DNA of 64,000 nucleotides, from contig OX104134.1 of assembly GCA_944470555.2 (NCBI GenBank), forward strand, positions 9,341,248 through 9,405,247, given 5' to 3'. The notes beneath the pieces are model-generated. The model worked only from the letters and a program-made list of their open reading frames with translations, had not been told where the DNA came from and did not search any database. Of the stretch, positions 45,518 through 58,139 are shown one piece after another. The position numbers and the translations under genes are program-made. Each line of letters begins with the position of its first letter. Positions within the stretch are counted from its first letter, which is position 1. The DNA is from Heterobilharzia americana. Taxonomy: Eukaryota; Platyhelminthes; Trematoda; Strigeidida; Schistosomatidae.

Positions 45518-48500
45518 GGAAGCCGGTAAATTCAGCTTGGTGCAAAACTCTTTTACAGTCAGCAAGATATTATGATATTTGCAAGTCATACGGGGTGCTG
45601 CTACATAAAAAGGTTTTCCATGACGGTAAAAATGGTGGGCGAAAGACGTTTTGGGTTGACTTCCTGAAATTGCTGCATACCTATGAACTGACTCGGCGGA
45701 TACAGAGTACTCAATTGTTTTATTGTCATCAAAATGCTAAATCTGGGTTGTAGCTGATATCCGTTCGTAGAAAGTCTGTTCTAATCTTGCTTCTGTATTA
45801 TATCTTACATTTAAATTAACAAATAATCTGGTGCTTGTGAACACTTCTTTTGATCTGGTTGGAAGTGCCTTGGAACAGGGATACGGCAGTGACCTACATT
45901 TGAACATTCAGACTCTCGTATTACAAGGACTCTGTTTTTGTGGCATAACAGGCCGGAAAATTATTTCACCGGTACTGAAGCCATGCCCAGAAATAGAATG
46001 CTCAATCCATTTTGCACAAGGATAACTGTTGAGGCAGCAAGCATGGTTCAACAACACATCGTACGTTCAAACAGTCTTAGCTCGTAAAACAACTTAGGGC
46101 ACGAGTCAACAGTTGTGCATCATTATCAGAAGAGTCGGCACCGGAGAGCTAGTAGGCGAATAAAACTTCTATGAACTTAAGATATGTGAAGAACGTAGTC
46201 TTGCGTTGGGAAATACATAGGTGGCTTGCTTTTCAGAGGTAGCTACATTCAATAGCCATGGGCAGCCAGGAAATTCCGACATTTAAGATGATAAAAGCGA
46301 CCTCAGACCGATGAAATACCCAATAGAATGTACCAGAGATTATCCTCACATACCACTGTCATAGCTCTTCATCTTTACGGCACGTGAAACGAGACAGGGG
46401 ATATGAAGGAGTGTGCATATTTGATAAAGACAATCAACACAAGATTAAAAACAAAGCATGGAGTAATCATGGTGCTAAGAACTTGATTTAAATTTCGCCA
46501 AGAACGTTCTACCTAATCGCGGGCATCTTAAGGAGAGGTTGTACCACTGTATCGGAAAGCATTCACATTGGAATGAAATGCCCAAAGACTAACCAGAAGG
46601 AATGACTAGAACATGCTCGGCGGGTGTGTGAGTCAACGACTCTAGTCTGGGGGTCTACAGGATACGAGATTATGCCTACGATGGTGCACATTTGGGTGTA
46701 TCAAAGAAAGTATTCGTGAAACAAATCACAAAGTGGATTTGAGTGAGTCAGTTTTCTTCCCGTACCATGTCCGTATCAACTTGCCTGAAAGTACCGGGCT
46801 CAGGATCTTTAAAACTGCAGGAGCAGTAGCAATCAAGATCAAACAACCCGAGTTGTATGCCCAAAAGAAGCGAGTCCTGCCTCCGCGAGAACCATGGCCC
46901 CTTTCGGGACGCACGAGTGCGTTAACATCCTGCCTTAGACAGTCTTATTCTAGTCTGTTGACTTCCCCTCTTCCCTACGGTCTGAAATGATTAAAAACTC
47001 TCTCAACCCATTTTATTCTTCCCGGCTTATTTCACCCGATTGCCACAAAACCTTCCCATTGTTTTAACAAGCCATCACCTTATAGCGTTACAAAAGCCGT
47101 GCCACATGTCACCGTTCGTTGCCATTTATGCAGAACCATTTCAACTAAGAAATGTGCTTTGAACACTAATGGTCGAGGATCCTCGGCATTAATTCGCCCA
47201 TCAAATTCGAAGCCAAAGTGCAGGACTGAGCTTTATGGGAAGGTACAAGAAACTTATGACTTCCCTGCCTCGGCTGAGATGGCTGAAGCTTGACCCCGGC
47301 CTCATCCTCTGACCTTTCTATAGCACTTCTAAACGTAGTCAACCTCCAAGCTTTCGGCCCAACCTCTTTATGCATTATAAGCGGTCTGGAGCAGGATGTA
47401 GGCATTTGCAAATTCTACCCTAAACCGGATGACGATTTTTCATGACACAACAGACCATGTTCTGGAACGAATTCACACTCCACAGTTTGTGCCGGTGAAC
47501 GAGCGCTTCAATTTCGACGTCGTCGTGGAAAGTTTCTGTGATCCATTGGCAGTAACCGACTCATGTCCCGGCCAATTTTAACCACAGATATACCATATGA
47601 TAGACCTAGTGCTGCATCAGGGATGCGGTAGCATCACGACCATGTATATAAACCTGACTACCGCTACTTCTCTTTTATGTGCCAGGCTGTTGACGTTAAT
47701 GATAACTTGATAATATATAGCGTTTCACATGGTAGGTGAACTACGCACCAACTATATGCCTATATAACTGGCACACCCAGTGTGACCCAATGTGGTTTGA
47801 TGGCTTCAAATGAGACTTAAAGTATCGGTGGGCCTGGCATAAATACTAATGTTTTGGACAGTAAGGTGTGGTAGCGTATGAAAAGTTTACAGAGGTTACC
47901 TCCATGTCATTGGTCTCCGGCTGACAGACACAACGATGGAATTGATACAAGCCAAACCACTGACAGTCCTTCGGGTATGAGAATGTTTGGGTGCATGTCC
48001 ACGTAAATCTCAGGCAACGCAACCTCGCACAGGGCAGGTTGTCACCATCAATATCGACACAGGACAGGGCATTGCTGCTCGTTTATCGGAGTTGTCACAA
48101 CAAGTAACAGCGCAGTACGATGAGGTATGTAAAAAGGGGAAGATCCAACGAAATAGGCAGAGGGCGATGGAAGAGAGGAAGGGAGAAAATGGAAATGCCG
48201 AATTTGGAATAGTTGCCAAGATGAAGATAATGTGTGATAGGGTGTTTTAGCCTGGCAGCCAATGTCTTTTCACTGGTCCCGAACACACTTTAGCTAAGAC
48301 AACGCAACGAGGCAGGCGGCGGCATATATCCCGGTATAAGGCAAAGGTATTGCGGGCATCAGTGCTCAATATTACCAGTTACCTAGGCATGGTGATAAAC
48401 CCGGAGTACCATTTAGTTAACAAGTGATAGGGGGACGTGGCACATGAGATAGTAGGAGAAACCCCAGCTGGACCATGCGAGCATTCGAGGGGGGTGTCAC

Positions 48501-49340
48501 GTCTCTGGATCCCACGAGAAATTCGGTGAAACCACTAAGAATATCCAGAGGGTGCGGATTTGAAAGTACATTTATACATGCGATACCATGGGGCGTGCAA
48601 CGTCCTTTCAGATTGCTTCCTCTAAGGGTAGGGCTGCCCGCATAGTTTTGACCCAGAGTTGCAAGTTAGTCCGATAGCTATTGTCTCGTCATGATGGCTG
48701 ATGAAACATCAAGTTTCGATAGGTTTCATTGCTCTGTGCCAATGAACAGGTCATTTATTAAACCAATCGACGTGCCTTCAAGGCTGACGCCTTGTATGAG
48801 ATTGGTCCCAGTGCACGTGCTCAAGTGGTACATAGTTCTCAGGCAGTAAGGGAACAGTCAGTTAGGATGCAAACGACATCTGACACGCAAGCTTTGTGAG
48901 ATTCCAAGGGGAGCAGAGGGTAGCATGTGAATTGCCACAATACTCGCTCTCCTGCAGGCAGACTTAGGACGCATCTAACAACAGAGGAAGAATGCAAGGA
49001 AGTCAGAGGCGAACGTGGAAGCAGTTGTAATGCATAGATGAAAGGTGAACAAAAGAAGAAGGAATGGGTATCAAATATGGAGATGCGAAGATGTTAGCAC
49101 GTAAACTAACCGCTATGCCTTCAATAGTAAAGCTCGGTGAAATTTCGAGCGCCGAAGCCTACCTGCGCTGCCACTGAATTGGCTGCTGGCTATAGCTGAT
49201 GGCAGTTGACTCGAGTACGTCATCACCTGCATGGCTAGAGGTGCTATTATTTTGCGAAGCCCGAAGAAAGGTGGGTTCCAGAGTGTAGATTCTTCATGGA
49301 AAGCTGGATAGGTGTTACTCACGCCAGCTTTAATGTCATA
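45518..49340. other. No gene recognised
   Basis: Several frames of 60-90 codons occur on both strands (for example 45511-45753, 46733-46990 and 47987-48250), but none has a recognisable motif or exon boundaries. Parts have the GC content and phrase structure of old transposon DNA, without a firm match to the elements named here. Confidence 0.35.
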
Positions 49341-49341
49341 G

Positions 49342-49653
49342 CTAGGGTGGGTATAAGGCTCCGAAGGCTCTCTTCATTACCTCCGTTGCCAGACAGTCTA
49401 TTAAGTTTCCTGCCTTCTCTACATGGTCCTCAACTAAGTTTCCATGCTTTTCAAGAAGAGATGCTAAAGGATGTAAATCGTCAACTATTCTCCGGATCCC
49501 TTCTGTCACGGTCTTAGTGCTATCAGTTTCTCTCCCGTGGTCGTTAACACTGCTGTTCATGACTGATATGTCTTCAGTTCTGACAAAATGGGTGGGGCAT
49601 ACCAGTCGATCGAGATCTGAGGTATACGGGGTAACAATGCTTCTGACACACAA
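49342..49653 (-). mobile_element. CR1-like ORF1 fragment
   Basis: The - strand frame contains LASLLEKHGNLVEDHV and then NLIDCLATEVMKRA. The latter aligns with GLADFIATEVIKRI in the + strand ORF1 relic at 50460-50726. It appears to be the 5' coding part of another copy of the same CR1-like family. No start or downstream ORF2 is attached. Confidence 0.55.
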
Positions 49654-50440
49654 AAGAGCATTAGGATGACAAAGCCTTTGGGTTTTATCACTAGGGTAGT
49701 CAATTTTAGAACGTTTAGCCCTAGGTTATTCTATTTAAAGAAACACTAAACTCGAAACTTAGTGTTGAAATAGAAAAACACCAAATGGCTGAGGGTAGTA
49801 TACCGAAAAGTAGGTGAAACAGTATGTGAATAGAATAACTCAGCTGTAAACCAGATATACTGGATAGATTGCAATTTTACTTTAAATATATAGTGATAAG
49901 TAGTCGGACACAACGGGAAATTGGAAAAGTGATGTCGTAAAGGACCACGTGAAAAGGAAGCGCACAGATTCGACTTTACCACGTTTTGATAACAACACAT
50001 AGTTTACCGCTTTTCGGTAAAGCGGTGGAAGCATTGGGTAGTGTAGGTAGATGGGGCAACTCTAAAATAAACTGTGAATGGTGCTGATTTAATGCCGCTG
50101 AGGCTGCAATAGTACTGGAATTTTGTGTAAGCAATGTAGTTAGTGTGAAATTATGCTGGAATTTTTGTGTAATTAAAGCGGTCAGTGCTGAAACAGAGCG
50201 GATAATGCGGAAATAAGACGGGAATTTTGGGTGAATACAACTGCATTTACGCATGCACGCTTCATTTATCTTGCAAGTGAGTAAATTACGTGGTTAGTCC
50301 GTGAAAATTCACTTAATTGTCCACTTCAGCGTTCCTAATCAATGCATTCACTCACATTATTTCCGCATTTACACATTATCCCAGCATTCGTGTTCGACTG
50401 GTATAGTTTAGGTGCAGCGGAGATTATTTTCCGTACACCG
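49654..50440. other. Spacer or CR1-like leader; nothing firmly recognised
   Basis: Lies between two opposed CR1-like ORF1 pieces. The right part (about 50280-50440) may be 5' leader of the + strand element. Confidence 0.35.
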
Positions 50441-50459
50441 ATAATCAGACCCTCAGACA

Positions 50460-51950
50460 TTGTCTCTGGAGTGGATGCCAGACTCGAGGAAAACTAAAAT
50501 GACATTGCCAATGTTAGGGTTATCTGAGATGATATTCAAGGGGCGCTGGACGTTTGGCCAAACCAACACCGTATCAAGTGGCAACTTGCCGAAGGCCAAC
50601 GGTTTAGCAGATTTCATCGCTACTGAAGTAATAAAGCGAATAGCATCGTCTCGGCAACCCGTAGTGTGCAGTGTACCCGATAACGTGCCTTTAGAGACAG
50701 CTACGAATAAGATCCTACGAGCTTGAGGTGTGATTACTACACCCTGCGAGTGTGAAGGTTTACGCAACAAACTTTCACAAGGCAGTTGCTCCACTATATC
50801 CAAGTTTCTAACTCCATTTGCCGCTAAAAAAATTATCGAGCTGCAGAACACCATTAGAGCTAACTACAGTTTCAAAGAAATTACTGTTATGCGAAATAGA
50901 AAGCCATGTCAACGTTAAAAAGCACTTTAGGAATGGTTTAGCCTTTCTTTCTTTAATTTTAGAGGCACCCGAAAGTACAGAAGGAACATATGAGAGCAAA
51001 AGTGTGTAGTTATCCTCCAGAATCACCTGAGAAACAGGCACTTGTGGTCTTTCATGCGACTTCAGCATTAAACTTGGCAGTTCCTGAGAATCTCACTCCG
51101 AGGACCAACTACTCTGGTCAACGTATGGTGAGCATCTCATCAAAGGATAGGCTTAGGACCAGAAAGCCCCCAGGCAAAACTCAAAGACTTGAATCCAATA
51201 CTAATATCAGACGGAGCAATTTTAAGTGTATTTTGTCTGACAACGGTGAAGAATATTTCGTCGTCAAAAGGGCTTCAACACGAATGCGCGCTACCAAGCC
51301 ACACAAACCATTGCCTCGGAATAAAAAGCTCCTAACTCATTTCTCTGGTCACAACTCAGATCTTAATGGTGGATGTCATGCTATCGCTTATCGCTTCGGC
51401 GAACACATGAGCCGGAACATGACACCATCTAGTATTAGAACTAATCCTGTGGGGTCTGATCATCCTTACCAGAACAAGGGATCCGGGTGCGACCCATATG
51501 ATCACGGCCGTAGGACTAGGTATATCACTCCACCTGCCAAGTACGTTAACATACCTGGACCTAGTGGTTTTTTGGAGCCACCAAACATTATGTATGGCCT
51601 TTGGTATCCAGCCCATGGTTCAAGGGCCCAAAGTTGGAATCGTCCGAACTGGTACCCACCGACAACAAACTTCAACATGCGATATCAGTAGGGGGAGGAG
51701 ACCTGTTTATAAGTGCGCCACCCCACCCGATAGACTTAGATGTCGCAAATCCACCCACTCTCCTACCACCAATAACCAGTAGGGACTCTCAGCTAGCTTT
51801 TAATACACCACACATCACCTATAGGCACACTACATGGAAATGTACTGGCATTGTGGGCAAGTTTATCAATCACGGAAACCTATTTATCTGCTGCTCATTA
51901 ACGCGTTTTCCCTGCCCAGGAAAATATCTGCCCTTAGAACAACGGTTCTA
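50460..51950 (+). pseudogene. ORF1 relic of the CR1-like element
   Basis: A first block (50460-50918) carries LADFIATEVIKR, VCSVPDNVPLETATNKILRA and, past one in-frame TGA, CECEGLRNKLSQG...FLTPFAAKKI. A second block (50990-51691) is rich in Pro, Asn, Arg and His and may be the nucleic-acid-binding part. A third frame (51601-51951) continues by frameshift. ORF1 proteins of this clade bind element RNA. No catalytic motif is expected. Confidence 0.6.
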
Positions 51951-52269
51951 ATCACCAAACTTACGATACTACTTATAACCGAATCATGATGTCCGTCTAG
52001 CGTCCTGGATCCAGGCTTATCTATAAATGATTGCGCCCTCGATCGCGCTAATCGGATCATAGGGGTGGGGGTGGCTGTCTCATTTAAATATGTAACCGAG
52101 TTGCAGCAAATGAGGCTGAAGACAATATATTAAATGCAGTGCCTGACTCACCGTGGTCACCTTGCCTAGTGGCAGATGTGAAATCCTCATAGGTTGCGTA
52201 TAAGAGCCCAATGTTCGTTTGCGGAAACGGGTGCACTCCTAGCTAAATCATTTGCTCGTGTGTCCTCAT

Positions 52270-52585
52270 ATAGTGCGAGTTCAAATTGATCGCTAGCGAC
52301 TTCAACCCTTCCAAAATTAACTGGATAGCTGGTTGTGGTCCACAGCTCTTCGGTGAGATACTTTCTGCGGTAGATCTCTATAGTTGTAAGCATCATGTCC
52401 ACGCACCTACTCGCTGTGACGGCACGTCGGACTCGATGTTTCGCTATGACATCGCCCAGCAACTAATTACGTTAGTGGCGAATTTTCCAATGACGATCAC
52501 AATTTTATTCTGTTGTCTGCCTATCCCAAGGCTAAACGCGGGTACTAAGCAGGCTTTACGGATTACTGAACATCGCAACTAATGA
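52270..52585 (+). pseudogene. Endonuclease fragment of the CR1-like element
   Basis: SDFNPSKINWIAGC corresponds to the GDFNxPxIxW motif of the endonuclease. It is followed by LFGEILSAVDLYSCKHHVHAPTR and a damaged FRYDIAQ/SDH-like region. The N-terminal half with the catalytic Glu is not found in place. Confidence 0.65.
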
Positions 52586-52589
52586 TAAT

Positions 52590-53070
52590 TATACACATAT
52601 ATATATTTCACACAACACAAGCTACATGAATACAAACTAGTTTACAGGTTTGATCGTTTAGGCAATGAGAAAGGACTATTGTGTACAATGTCAAGCTAAA
52701 TATTAGATACCGTTGTTCATGCCACACAAGAGGTGCGTCTACAGAAAGAAAGTTATTGCTTCACAGAATTATTGTCCAGCATACTGAAGCAAGCTCAGCT
52801 CGAAATTAGGAATTATTTAGCTGTTTTTTGAATCTTCCAGTATTCTTGAAGGTAGTCCGGGTAGTACAGTCGTGACCTTAAGGTGTGTACGTTCGTCATA
52901 AAGTTTTGATGGCATGGTGCTTACTGACGAACGTGATTGCTAGGATCCCATTGGGATGCAGGGCCGGTTAGATGAACCTGTAAAATGGATAACAAGAGCG
53001 AGCAGCAGGCGAAATTCGGAGCAGGAGTACAAATATACTACCCAGGAGTAGAGCAACCACGGCACGTCTG
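52590..53070 (-). repeat. Repeat A, copy 2, inserted in the CR1-like LINE
   Basis: It begins on the left in a TA-rich tract (the putative 3' tail) and runs to about 53070, where CR1-like coding sequence resumes with residues WDNYFATNTLTTLV. It is shorter than the other copies at the end opposite the tail, as expected for a 5'-truncated retroelement on the - strand. It is younger than the LINE it interrupts. Confidence 0.65.
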
Positions 53071-53099
53071 GACTGGAAACTGCTCACACAGCTTCTGAG

Positions 53100-54695
53100 G
53101 TTCTCTTCTTGGGACAACTACTTTGCCACCAACACCCTAACCACCCTGGTATCCCTGTTGTACAGGAATGTTACGCCGTGTTTGGATTCTGCCACTCCTG
53201 TGAAAACGGTGAAACTACGCCACCACTCGGAATACATTCCACCCATGTGCCTCTAAAAGCTCGGGCGACTGTCGAATCTGTACCACTCCACTAAGGATTG
53301 CTCATCACTGCACGCGATCCATGACATCCTGGAATCGCTCAAAAACTTATACATAAAAAGGCTGAAATCATGAGTTGCAAGCCCTCAGGACTAGCTCCAA
53401 GGTGTGCAGTCTAACACCACTTCTAAAGAAATGCCTTCAAACAACAAGAGATAAATACTTGTCTCGTAACGGAGTGGCCTGCAGTAACCCAGTCATGATT
53501 TGTGAACTACTTAGTGACTCTTTTGCGAATTTCAGTCGTGAACTTACTGGCTGAATGGGAATAGACGGCCATGATCCAATAGCCCTAAAAAGTGAAGGAC
53601 GGGACCTTCCCTAAATCTGCTTAGGTTGTTCACTCTTTTGATGGAACCACACTACAAATCTAGGGACAGGGCTAGTGTCAGCAACTACAGACCCATGAAT
53701 ATAACCTTAATCTCATTGCGAATTATGGAGAAAGTTGTAAAAGACAGTATGTCTGTATACCTACTTGCAGAAGCCTCTATAACAAAGTCTCAGCACGCCT
53801 TTATGAAGAACAGATCATGCACTGTGTGTCATTTTGACTTCTTCAACCACGTTACCAGTAGCTGTGAGGAACGCAAAATAGTCCTTGTACCGTGCTTCGA
53901 TACATCGAAGGCATTTGGCGTGGTTTCGCATAATATGCTATTCGAAAAGTTAAACGCGTCAGGCATTAGCAACCCTTTGTTGACGTGGCTGAAATCATTC
54001 CTCAGTGATCGCACCCAAATAACAAAAATCAATTCAGCTCTGTATGCTCCATGATGCATCACAAGTGGAGTTGTGCAAGGTAGCGTTCTCTGGCCTCTCT
54101 TGTTTTTTATCTGCATTAATAGTGTTTGCAACTGCTTTGCCACAAGTGACGCCCTTCTATATGCCGATGACTTACGAGTCGTTTACTCTTGTTATAGCCA
54201 CGAGGTAGTTGGTACTGTGACTGCTATTCAGCATGAACTAGAAAGGCTTTCTTTTTCTACAGTTCAACATCACAAATGCGGATGAGTATGCATTGGTAAC
54301 AGTAGCTTGGACTTGATGCATAAAGTATTGGGACAGCAGTTACCAAAACTCGCTTCTGTCTCAGGCTTAGGGTTTAGATATTCCAGTGACTTTAATCTCT
54401 CTGAGCAGGCAGCTTATGGTGAAAATAGGTCACGCAGACTCCTTGGATGCATCGTTCGTAACTTTTATAGCACTGAATCAAGTGTCGTGTGACCAGTGTG
54501 CGAGGTGGTTTCTTCTTCAGTAAGTTCTCTCACATCTGGAACAGACTTCCTGAGGGAACACGAACTGAGGGTTTATTATCCGTCTTTCGTTACTCACTCA
54601 ATAAGCTTCTAACAGATGATGAATCTATCACCCACCAGTGCACTATCTATACTTTCTGGGCTAATGAAAACATACCAGGTCCTCTGAAAGTGTGA
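53100..54695 (+). pseudogene. Reverse transcriptase relic of the CR1-like element
   Basis: Linker residues WDNYFATNTL and TVKLRHHSEYIPP come first (53120-53250). RT blocks follow: VSNYRPMNITLISLRIMEKVV (53680), CFDTSKAFGVVSHNMLFEKL (53900), TSGVVQGSVLWPLLFFICIN (54065) and LLYADDLRVVYS (54150). In the first catalytic block the Asp of SKAFD is Gly. An in-frame TGA stands at 54052, another stop near 54284, and a frameshift near 54490 before the C-terminal segment FSHIWNRLPEGTRTEGLLSV. Confidence 0.8.
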
Positions 54696-54999
54696 GGTAA
54701 GGCTATCAACCATCCCAATAATTCTATCCTGGTGGATCCTAATATTATTGCAATGGGCGTTTGATTGCTATTCCACTAGCTTAGGTTGTGTAGTCAGTAA
54801 AGTACTTATCAATAAAGTATACATCACCTCCATGTGGAGTCAGTTTTACCCGTAGGTCCACAAATAAACGCGGCATATCCGAGGCGTTGTACAAATATTA
54901 CGTAGGAAAATCCTAAGGGTTATTTTTATATGCATAAATCAAGGTGTACATATAGCTTGAGTGTCTCTAAGTAGGTAGAAACTTCTCTTTTCCTAAGTT

Positions 55000-56300
55000 C
55001 GCCTTGTACGGTATATCACTCAGCGGTTTCCGCTGGTGCTTTCTTTCCTTTTCTTCTTTTCAGCTTAAGCTTGAAGACAAAACCTTGAGCATAATTTTGA
55101 CGGAGATACATCAACTTACTGAAGAAACTACTTCTTACCTACTACCAGAAATTACTGAAAGAATTCGTCGACTGATCCACCCCTATTGAATTTCAACTTT
55201 CTGAAACGCTCTACAGCAAACTCAGCCAGTTACGAACATCTTGGACACTACCATATACGAAAACCCAACTACAGTATCTGGTTTAAGGCTTTTGGACGAC
55301 CATAATGGCAGCGAAAATCTAAACAAACAACTCAGTCTAGGAACCAAACTCACCTGGTGACTCAAAGTGAGACATGTTCGCAAACAAACTTCTCCAGTAC
55401 TTCACCTCATCTGACTCCGTCTCATGGAGGACGATTAACAGTCAACAAACCTCCTTGATAATGCTGCATGCTTCAATGTAGATTCTGTGTGCAAAATCCA
55501 TCGCCAGTGGATAACAGTCCTTCAAATGTTTATTTCTTTGTACAAGAGCAACTAATTTCGATGGATTACATCTGAACTGCTGAGTGAGGTAACACTACGA
55601 GTGGAAAACGCAAGGACTCATATACTCAGGTGGATTGTATGGTTATGCCAACACTTACTGTTACCTGAAATGGATGAAGTGAGTTTTTGTTGACCAACGA
55701 TACTATAGACATGTGAACTGATGTTAAAGTAAGCGTTTATCTGACGAAACGCGGAACTGTATCGCCATCTAGATCACATGTAACGCAAACGCTGGACACT
55801 GTACGATTTCGGTATTATTTAACCGTGAAAAAAGAATGGTGAAAGAAGACAACCGAGGTTCATAAACAATCTGTGAGGTGGTATTTTTCCGCCCTTTTTA
55901 TAACCTGCAGTCACATTTCATGTCATGATAGACCCTGATGCCATACTTTCTATATCATTCATGACAGCTCGACTGCTGCGGATTCCTGCACCACTACCAA
56001 TTTGATGACTCCTGTAAACTGGCTTTCCTCATATTACACTCCTAATTTGAGGATAAAATATCTATTTGTTTATTCGATCTAAACCCTGTTTTACTGGGGA
56101 AATTCCTGAAGGTTTGCTTAAACCTTGGGCCACATGACGGTTTCCATTAAAAACACTTCATCGAATTCATTGCATTCAGTTTCTTTTAAGTTGCTGAATT
56201 TGTTGCAAACGCATTGTGTGCTTTCACATGGCCAGTGAATCATAAGTTTCCTGCACCACCACCTACAGCTCAGTCCCGCATTTTGGCTTGGAATTTGATG
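55000..56300 (+). repeat. Repeat D, copy 2
   Basis: Colinear with the reverse complement of 6960-8365 at moderate identity with indels. The most similar segments correspond to 55130-55180, 55440-55560, 55640-55800 and 55880-56020. It has a short open frame at its left end (55004-55189) and broken frames after it. Function unknown. Confidence 0.5.
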
Positions 56301-56569
56301 GGCGAACTGAAGTCACAGATTTCAAACACCGTTTGTGTTGGAGGCATATTTGTTAACTGAGAGGATTCTGCTGTAATGTTAACAATACTACTTGCGATAA
56401 GGCGTTCTGCAAACATATCGGATATGTGTGTGAAAGTGTCATACTTTCCGGGAGAGCCAACTCACTTTTCACGCGAAGCAGCATTGTATGTAAACTATTT
56501 GACAACAACTTATTGTATACTTCCCAGCATGAGCCCATAAAGTCAAGTTCCTGAACATCTACCTGCTAG

Positions 56570-57500
56570 ACTATCTGGAATATATCACCTGAAGATGGCC
56601 TGGACCTCTATGCTTCCCAGTAGTGCTTATCGACTTCATGAAGCATTTGACAGAGCCCCTCATCAGGCATTGTTTACGAAGCCCACTCCATTCTAAGTGA
56701 AAAACCCTTTCGCATGCTTAGTTTGAGTCATTTCTACCTGGAAGATCTCAGATAGTTAAATGAACGATCGCTCCTCGTACCCACGGCCAACTACAAAGTA
56801 GTGCACTGGGCCCACCTCACTTTTTCTTGTATACAGCTGACACATGTGGGTTAGTGCGGCTCGGTAAACCGCGTCTGTATACGAGCGACCTCAAGATTGC
56901 TTGCAGTTTTCAGCCCGACTCAGCAGGTGAAGGTTTGTCGACGCCTCAAGCTGATTCATATGACCAATTTGACCAGAGTGACAAACGAAGTTTTCCATGG
57001 AACCACGAAATATGTGTGACACTGCATCATGGCAGCGATTGTCCCAGTGTCGCACTGGGCTTGACAGACTAGGAGGTTTGGACACTTAACCAAGTTTGCT
57101 ATCTGGGTATTGGGCACTCCTGTAATCTAAACTTTACTGAACACCTTCCGGCTAGCAGATCTCAGTCTGGGTCAGCAGTTTTTCCTCTAAAAGCAGCTAC
57201 GCAAAATGGGTTAAACCTGCACCTTCAAAATCTTGTGTTGGACCAACTCTGGAGTACAGTCAACTCATTTTCCTAGCATGGAAACCACTGGCAAATTAAA
57301 ACTGTAATGTGTCCAGTCTCACTATATGGTTAATGCATAGCACTTGAAATCTAGATTGCTCGACCCCGTGTACCATAACGTCTATCGGGCCTTTATCAAG
57401 ACGTCGTTCATGGAACGATTGGGTTTTTAGACACAAAATATCAAATGATCTTTCATAGTCCTCCTCCACACCCGTTTAAAACTCTGAATAGCCTTGTGAA
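56570..57500 (+). mobile_element. CR1-like LINE relic (second RT family)
   Basis: The + strand frames, broken by stops, show FMKHLTEPLIRHCL (in the D-x-SKAFD region), then a stretch aligned with ESFLxGRSQIVK, then a damaged SALGPPHFFLYTAD, LYTSDLKIACSF (from YADDLKIAYSF) and PWNHEICVTLHHGS. The active-site pair reads SD, not DD. The order is that of a CR1-clade RT. The sequence differs from the element at 50.4-54.7 kb. Confidence 0.7.
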
Positions 57501-58139
57501 CTTGGAAATCTCGCGTCTACGTTAACGGCTGGCGGACACAAGAATAGGAATTAATGCAAAAAAACTTTCACCATCCTGCTACGACCCAGACTGAATCAGG
57601 CTGCCGTTACCCGTTCGTAGTGGTGCTTCTGTGTGCCATCATAGGCGGCTTGTCAACCCACCTTGCAGTTTGGACGATAAACGAAGTCTGTACACCAACG
57701 GAGGCCTTGCTGTGGAAGCACCCATGGATGGTTCTTTAGGATCTAGGAGCCAACAAAGTGGCGGAGTGGCCATAAACCTACGCATAATGTGTGCGGAATT
57801 TTACTTAACTGAAGTTGGTTGAAGGAAAGTGAGGCTTCCTGTGTAAACTTGCAGGCCTTTTTGCTCAACCATATGACCTCCATCGCCACAATGGGGCTGG
57901 GCATCACTCAGTGGGTCTTGTATCCAACCAAATTTTAGCGATGTTGATATGCCAAAACTTCGGTGTACCGATCAAAAGTCAGCTTCAAATCGATATCCTC
58001 CACTAACGCTTCAACAACGTATGACTGTAAACGATCTAGACTTCAGAGCTCTGCACATGGCGAAAAGTGGTATTTTCTTGTTCATTTCATAACATCTTGA
58101 ATCTTCTGACCTTTTTAACGAAGCGTTTTAATAATAACA
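57501..58139. other. No gene recognised
   Basis: Short overlapping frames at 57554-57822 with no nameable motif. May be 3' sequence of the CR1-like relic. Confidence 0.35.

Larger units (their letters stand above)
50441..54800 (+). mobile_element. CR1-like LINE, largely complete order but dead, interrupted by repeat A
   Basis: In order on the + strand: ORF1 (50460-51950), the endonuclease tail (52270-52585), a repeat A insertion on the other strand (52590-53070), the endonuclease-RT linker (53100-53290), RT (53620-54300) and the C-terminus (54300-54695). ORF1 plus ORF2 and the GVVQGSVL...PLLF motif mark the CR1 clade. Stops and frameshifts lie throughout, and most of the endonuclease is missing. 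The 5' limit and 3' tail were not fixed. Confidence 0.8.

Noticed and set aside
45511..45753. 80-codon frame at the right edge of the intact RTE
   Set aside because: It begins inside the target duplication and shows no family signature or exon boundary.
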